From the NCBI GenBank assembly GCA_902511005.1, contig CABXDN010000001.1, positions 1 through 64,000 of the forward strand: a DNA stretch of 64,000 bases, given 5' to 3'. Source of the stretch: an uncultured Candidatus Poseidoniales archaeon (GTDB taxonomy: Archaea > Thermoplasmatota > Poseidoniia > Poseidoniales > Thalassarchaeaceae). Below the pieces are notes generated by a model. It did no database searches. It was given only the letters and a program-made list of their open reading frames with translations, and was not told where the DNA came from. This document shows, piece after piece, positions 58,983-64,000 of this stretch (its first letter is position 1; each line of letters begins with the position of its first letter). The position numbers and the translations under genes are program-made.

Positions 58983-60986
58983 CAAATCTGAGAAAATTTC
59001 AGAAGTAAGACCGGAAGATCTTGCAGCTAATCGCCTAACTATTAATTCAGGTGTCGATCTAGCAATATGATTTCTTTTAGGGGTTCTATCTACAATAAGA
59101 TCCATGTTCTCATCGAGACCTTGCGCTTCAATTCCATCTATCCTAATACTCCCGCCCATTACCTCTGAGATCGCAGTGCCAATATGTGTCACTAGAAGTA
59201 CGTTAGTATCTTTATTTCCACTAGAAGCAGATAAAAGACCACCGAGTATTAACGATGCAGCACCCGGTTCTGTAATCGCCTCAAGTTCATCCGCTAGTAT
59301 GACCTTACGATTATCTGAAACTAGAACTTCTGCAAGTTTCTTTAGAGTTCTTTCTAAAGCACCAGCTGATTGAGTTCCTGATACCTTGGCAAGTATATGT
59401 AACTCATCTAAAAGACCAACATAAGCCTGAGAGGCAGGTACAGGCAATCCTGAATGGGCAAGAAGAATTACTGCCCCTAATGTTTCAAGAAGAGTAGTTT
59501 TTCCCCCTGAATTAGCGCCAGAGAGTAAAGCAATCCTGTCTCTATCTCCACGCGGAGATACTTCTCCTATACCATAAGTAACCGGTTCTGGAACACAATC
59601 AAGTAGAATATGACGACCATCTTTCATCCATATCCCTGGCTCATCGATAGAAAATTCAGGCATACTACATCTGTTTTCTACAGCCCATTTACCTATTCCA
59701 AGCCACATATCTATCTCAATAAATTTTGATATTGCCTGCCTAGCAGGCTTCATTATCTTCACAGTCGAATTCGCTATTGCAATTTCTCCTTCACTTCTTT
59801 CAGATAAAATAGCCGAGTCTAAATCTGACTCGATTTGTTCTATGGCTTCACGGTTAATTACACAAGGATATTCACTTGAAAAAATTTCATTGGGGAGGGA
59901 TATGCCTGTATTTTTTAAATAATCGTCTAATCTTCTAATACCATCTTGAAGGGAAAAATCAATCGTATCAGCGACTGTACTTTTCAGTCTACGTTCTAAA
60001 CTGTTAATATCGGAATAATATGAGAGGACTTCGTCACCACCAAATGAAATTGAAGCTTCAGAAGTTCCGGATACAATAGCATCATTAACCCCTGCTTCAA
60101 TAGATTTTACTTCACCCCATAATCCATCTCGTGATTTTTCTAAACTTTCAAGACGAGTTGAATCATTATCAAGAGATTGTAGTAGGAGTGAGAGGTCTTC
60201 AAGTCCCTCCAACGATTCACTGATTTTTTGTCCAATTATATTTATTGGCCAAACCTGATCAGATAAATTTGAAATTATTGAGAGATTTACTGAATTTAAC
60301 TTCAACCACTGTAGAGGCACTTCCGGAACTAATTTGTATAATGAATCTTCAAATTTACCTATAACCCAGCCAGAAGGTAAAACTTCAGGGGCACCGCTTC
60401 CTATCCATGTCACTCTAGGGATACCCATATAATCGCGCCATTGCTCATCATCTGAACGGACTAAAATCCTACACTTATTATTAATATGCGCTAATTTTTC
60501 TACGTATTGAGAATCAGGCACTACAATCACTCTATCAATACGAGAAGTAGATTCTTTACTATAATTAAGACCTGAGATTATATCCATCCATAATTCAAAT
60601 GAAGTTTTACTATCAGTTACAAACCTAATTGCATTCTCTGACCATGATTTTCTAGATTCTATCTCAGATATACTTGATCTTGTAAGAGGATTAAGTATTG
60701 AAAGCCGATTTTTAGCGGCTTTAGTCTTAACCGATTTTGAAATATTATTCATTAATTCTCTATGTAATTTACGTCCTTCATCAGTAGTAGTTACTTCCTG
60801 AATATGACCATTAGCAGAATTAATCAGTTTTACTGCTCTTTGAGGTGAAATTCCCTCTATTCCCGAGAGAATACTGACATCTCCATCCTCGAGGGCTCTT
60901 TCTACATCTTCTAATGACCCAATCTCTAAAACGAGTTTATGGGCAAGAGATTCCCCCACACCAGGTATTTCTGTAAGTGACATCAT
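58968..60986 (-). CDS. MutS-family ATPase with N-terminal helix-hairpin-helix, no Smr domain seen
   Basis: TEIPGVGESLAHKLV HhH; LLSGANSGGKTTLLETLG Walker A; VILADELEAITEPGAASLI. Confidence 0.85.
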   Translation of the reverse strand: MMSLTEIPGVGESLAHKLVLEIGSLEDVERALEDGDVSILSGIEGISPQRAVKLINSANGHIQEVTTTDEGRKLHRELMNNISKSVKTKAAKNRLSILNPLTRSSISEIESRKSWSENAIRFVTDSKTSFELWMDIISGLNYSKESTSRIDRVIVVPDSQYVEKLAHINNKCRILVRSDDEQWRDYMGIPRVTWIGSGAPEVLPSGWVIGKFEDSLYKLVPEVPLQWLKLNSVNLSIISNLSDQVWPINIIGQKISESLEGLEDLSLLLQSLDNDSTRLESLEKSRDGLWGEVKSIEAGVNDAIVSGTSEASISFGGDEVLSYYSDINSLERRLKSTVADTIDFSLQDGIRRLDDYLKNTGISLPNEIFSSEYPCVINREAIEQIESDLDSAILSERSEGEIAIANSTVKIMKPARQAISKFIEIDMWLGIGKWAVENRCSMPEFSIDEPGIWMKDGRHILLDCVPEPVTYGIGEVSPRGDRDRIALLSGANSGGKTTLLETLGAVILLAHSGLPVPASQAYVGLLDELHILAKVSGTQSAGALERTLKKLAEVLVSDNRKVILADELEAITEPGAASLILGGLLSASSGNKDTNVLLVTHIGTAISEVMGGSIRIDGIEAQGLDENMDLIVDRTPKRNHIARSTPELIVRRLAARSSGLTSEIFSDLLKRF

Positions 60987-61064
60987 AATTGACTTTGAAA
61001 TTTCGAGGTAATTAAGGAAATCGCAAAAGTTAGTCGATATATTAGTATTCTGAATACAATATAA

Positions 61065-64000
61065 CTAGAGCGTACCGATTTCTAGAAGTCTCGGTTCTGG
61101 AATTCCATCCATTGCTTCGGCTATAGCGAGAACTTCCATTCTAGCGCCTGCCATTGTAGTAACGAAAGGAATATTTAATTCAACTGCTAATCTTCTCATC
61201 ATATTACCATCAAGAACTGCTCCACCTGTATTCCTAGGAGTATTAATAATTAGATTGATTTTACCTTGACGCATTAAGTCTAAAGCATCTGGAGTCATTC
61301 CTTCAGTTATTCTGTAACAAGTTTCTACCTCTAACTCACCCTTATCCCTCAAAACATTAGCAGTACCTCTAGTAGCATATATTTTGAAACCTAAATTAAT
61401 TAAAGATTTAGCCTGATCAATTATAGAATCTTTATCGTTATCTTTTACGGTGATATAAACTCCGCCTTCTGTAGGAACTGGAGATTCAGTTGCCAACCTA
61501 GCCTTGAGATAGGCCGCTGATGCTCTCTCATGGCTACCCATGACTTCACCAGTAGATTTCATTTCTGGCCCAGGTGCAGGATCCAAACCTCTGAGTTTAA
61601 TGAAAGGAAATACAGGTGCTTTGACACAGACTGCATCATTCTGAGGTTTTGGGATATTAAGATCAGATAATTTTTCACCGAGTGCAACCATAGCTGCAAT
61701 TCTAGCTAATGGTACACCAGTAGCTTTGGCGACGAAGGGGAATGTCCTAGAACCTCTTGGATTCACCTCTAATACATACAAAGTCTCATCACGAATTGCG
61801 AATTGAATATTATAGCATCCCCTAATTCCTAATTCAAGACCTATTCTTCGAGTCCATTCATCAACCTGTTTCAGAATATTTTCAGACACATTTTGGGGGG
61901 GAATAAAGCAGGTTGAATCTCCTGAATGAATACCGGCTTCTTCTAAATGTTCCATAATTGCTCCCACTAAGACGTCACGCCCATCACAAACCGCATCCAC
62001 ATCGAGTTCTACGGCATTCCCGAGATACTCATCAACTAGTAATGGTTTTTCGGGAGATAGAAATGCATCGTCCATATAGGTCTCTAATTGTCTATTAGAT
62101 GAAAGAATCTCCATTCCTCGGCCACCAAGAACATATGACGGCCTAATTAAAACAGGATAACCAATTTCTCTTACTGCTTCACGTACTTCATCAGGAGTAG
62201 ATGCAGTCTGACCATTAGGCATTCGTAAATCATTCCTCTGAGAAAATGCCTCAAATCTTTCTCTATCACTTGCTTCATCTACTGCCTCAGGGGTAGTTCC
62301 TTCCATAATCAGATCAAGTCCTAATGACGACAGATGAGGTAAGTTATTCGATAAAGGCAAAGCCAGATTAATAGCAGTCTGACCACCAAATTGTAATAAT
62401 ATACCGTGAGCATCTTCTCTGAGTAATATTTCACTCACGGACTCAAGTGTTAAAGGATCAAAATATAATCTATCACTTGTATCGAAATCAGTAGATACTG
62501 TCTCAGGGTTATTGTTGATAATAATCGCTTCATGACCTAGGTCTTGGATAGCACCTACTGCATGCACACATCCATAATCAAATTCTATGCCTTGACCTAT
62601 TCTAATGGGTCCACTACCTATCACGACTATTCTTTTTTTACCATTATGAGAAAGGTTGGGTGTATAATCTATACCGATTGATTCGGAACCACATTCATAG
62701 GTTGTGTAGTAATAAGGAGTCACAGCAGCAAATTCAGCAGCACAAGAGTCAACCATTCTAAATCTTGGATGTATCGATAATTCGTGCCTACGGAGAGTTA
62801 CCGAATATTCATCTTCACCCACTGGTAGTTTTTTAAATCCTGATGCAGGAAATCCACAGAGAGCATCTGCGATATGTAAATCTGAGAAACCTAAGCCTTT
62901 CCAAGAGCGCATTTCCTTGGCGGGTATTTGAGATGGCGTTAGCCCTAGCTCCCCTGCAGCCCTTATTTCAGTTTCAATAGCAGCCATTCTTTCAAATCTA
63001 TGTAAAAACCAACGTGTCACACCGCCAGTTAGATCGCGTACATCATCTATTGAATATCCTCTTCTAAAGGCTTCAAAAAGTGCTCCCATTCTTCGGTCAG
63101 TAGGTACCCTCAACCAGTCAACTAATATTGCCTCTGGTAATGCTTGAGATGCTCTCTCATCCATCGTCTCACCCCCAGATGCATCTGCTAATGTAAGAGG
63201 GCGTGGGTGAGGCTGCCCATATTCGAGACTGGCCCACGCCTTCAGGAAAGCCTCTTCAAAACAACGCCCTATTGCCATGACTTCTCCAGTAGATTTCATT
63301 GAGGTACCGATTGTTCGATCAGCCGTTCTAAATTTATCAAAGGGCCAACGAGGTATTTTAACCACACAATAATCTAAAGTAGGTTCAAATGCAGCCGTAG
63401 TTCCTTCTCCAGTTATTGGATTAGGAAGTTCATCAAGAGTATATCCAACTGCAATCAAAGCAGCCATTCTTGCTATTGGATAACCGGTTGCTTTGGATGC
63501 TAGAGCAGAAGACCTTGAGACACGAGGATTTACTTCAATTACGCGGTATTCGCCATTATTTTGGTTTACTGCGAATTGGACGTTACATCCTCCTTTAATG
63601 TTTAATCTTCTTATTAATTTTAATGCAGCATCTCTTAACATTTGATGATCTCTATCAGAGAGTGTTTGTTGTGGCGCTACTACTACTGACTCACCGGTAT
63701 GTACGCCCATAGGGTCTAAGTTCTCCATAGTACAAACAATTATTGCATTATCAGCATCATCTCGCATAACTTCATACTCATGCTCTTGCCAACCCAATAT
63801 GCTAACTTCAATTAATACCTGACCTATTGCTGAATGAAGAATACCTTGACTGGCAATTTCAACTAATTCACCCATGTTAAATGCAGTACCTCCACCAAGA
63901 CCTCCAAGAGTAAAAGCGGGCCTAATTAAAAGTGGAAAACCACCCAGAGCATTGGCAGCTTTGATTACTTCATCAATAGAGTCGCATGCTATCGCTTTAC
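61065..64000 (-). CDS. carB: Carbamoyl phosphate synthase large subunit, partial (5' end beyond window)
   Basis: Frame stays open to the edge (LLIRPAFTLGGLGGGTAFNMGELVEIASQG); two ATP-grasp halves, C-terminal MGS domain. Confidence 0.95.
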   Translation of the reverse strand, partial: KAIACDSIDEVIKAANALGGFPLLIRPAFTLGGLGGGTAFNMGELVEIASQGILHSAIGQVLIEVSILGWQEHEYEVMRDDADNAIIVCTMENLDPMGVHTGESVVVAPQQTLSDRDHQMLRDAALKLIRRLNIKGGCNVQFAVNQNNGEYRVIEVNPRVSRSSALASKATGYPIARMAALIAVGYTLDELPNPITGEGTTAAFEPTLDYCVVKIPRWPFDKFRTADRTIGTSMKSTGEVMAIGRCFEEAFLKAWASLEYGQPHPRPLTLADASGGETMDERASQALPEAILVDWLRVPTDRRMGALFEAFRRGYSIDDVRDLTGGVTRWFLHRFERMAAIETEIRAAGELGLTPSQIPAKEMRSWKGLGFSDLHIADALCGFPASGFKKLPVGEDEYSVTLRRHELSIHPRFRMVDSCAAEFAAVTPYYYTTYECGSESIGIDYTPNLSHNGKKRIVVIGSGPIRIGQGIEFDYGCVHAVGAIQDLGHEAIIINNNPETVSTDFDTSDRLYFDPLTLESVSEILLREDAHGILLQFGGQTAINLALPLSNNLPHLSSLGLDLIMEGTTPEAVDEASDRERFEAFSQRNDLRMPNGQTASTPDEVREAVREIGYPVLIRPSYVLGGRGMEILSSNRQLETYMDDAFLSPEKPLLVDEYLGNAVELDVDAVCDGRDVLVGAIMEHLEEAGIHSGDSTCFIPPQNVSENILKQVDEWTRRIGLELGIRGCYNIQFAIRDETLYVLEVNPRGSRTFPFVAKATGVPLARIAAMVALGEKLSDLNIPKPQNDAVCVKAPVFPFIKLRGLDPAPGPEMKSTGEVMGSHERASAAYLKARLATESPVPTEGGVYITVKDNDKDSIIDQAKSLINLGFKIYATRGTANVLRDKGELEVETCYRITEGMTPDALDLMRQGKINLIINTPRNTGGAVLDGNMMRRLAVELNIPFVTTMAGARMEVLAIAEAMDGIPEPRLLEIGTL

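Overview
The window is a gene-dense, AT-rich archaeal segment. It carries TFB, aRF1, aIF2-beta, class I LysRS, an archaeal-type UMP kinase and split GMP synthase. Together with bacterial-like metabolic genes and giant Asp-rich surface proteins, this looks most like Marine Group II / Poseidoniales Euryarchaeota; that assignment is inference, not tested. Main blocks: (1) a 5'-truncated 75-aa-repeat thrombospondin-3-like surface protein with a PGF-CTERM-like tail; (2) tRNA-Asn; (3) purE-guaAB-ogt; (4) gcvPA/gcvPB and a separated gcvT; (5) tfb; (6) sufS-sufE-DUF59; (7) an ABC transporter whose permease is fused to an N-terminal Ycf48/BNR-like propeller, followed by gdhA; (8) HD hydrolase, RHH regulator and XPD-like helicase; (9) a 2986-aa surface protein with TSP3, transglutaminase-like, Ig-like and DUF4129-like regions; (10) a second large surface protein and tRNA-Leu; (11) folB plus a pteridine-reductase-like SDR; (12) lipA-E1a-E1b-E2-E3-lipB; (13) housekeeping genes (argS, aRF1, pyrH, NOG1-like GTPase, aIF2b, dut, gfcR-like, lysS, MutS-family ATPase, carB). 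No CRISPR array, rRNA, IS element or integrase was recognised. The most interesting leads are the propeller-permease fusion without an adjacent binding protein, the transglutaminase-like domain with two altered triad positions, and several small or mis-started genes.
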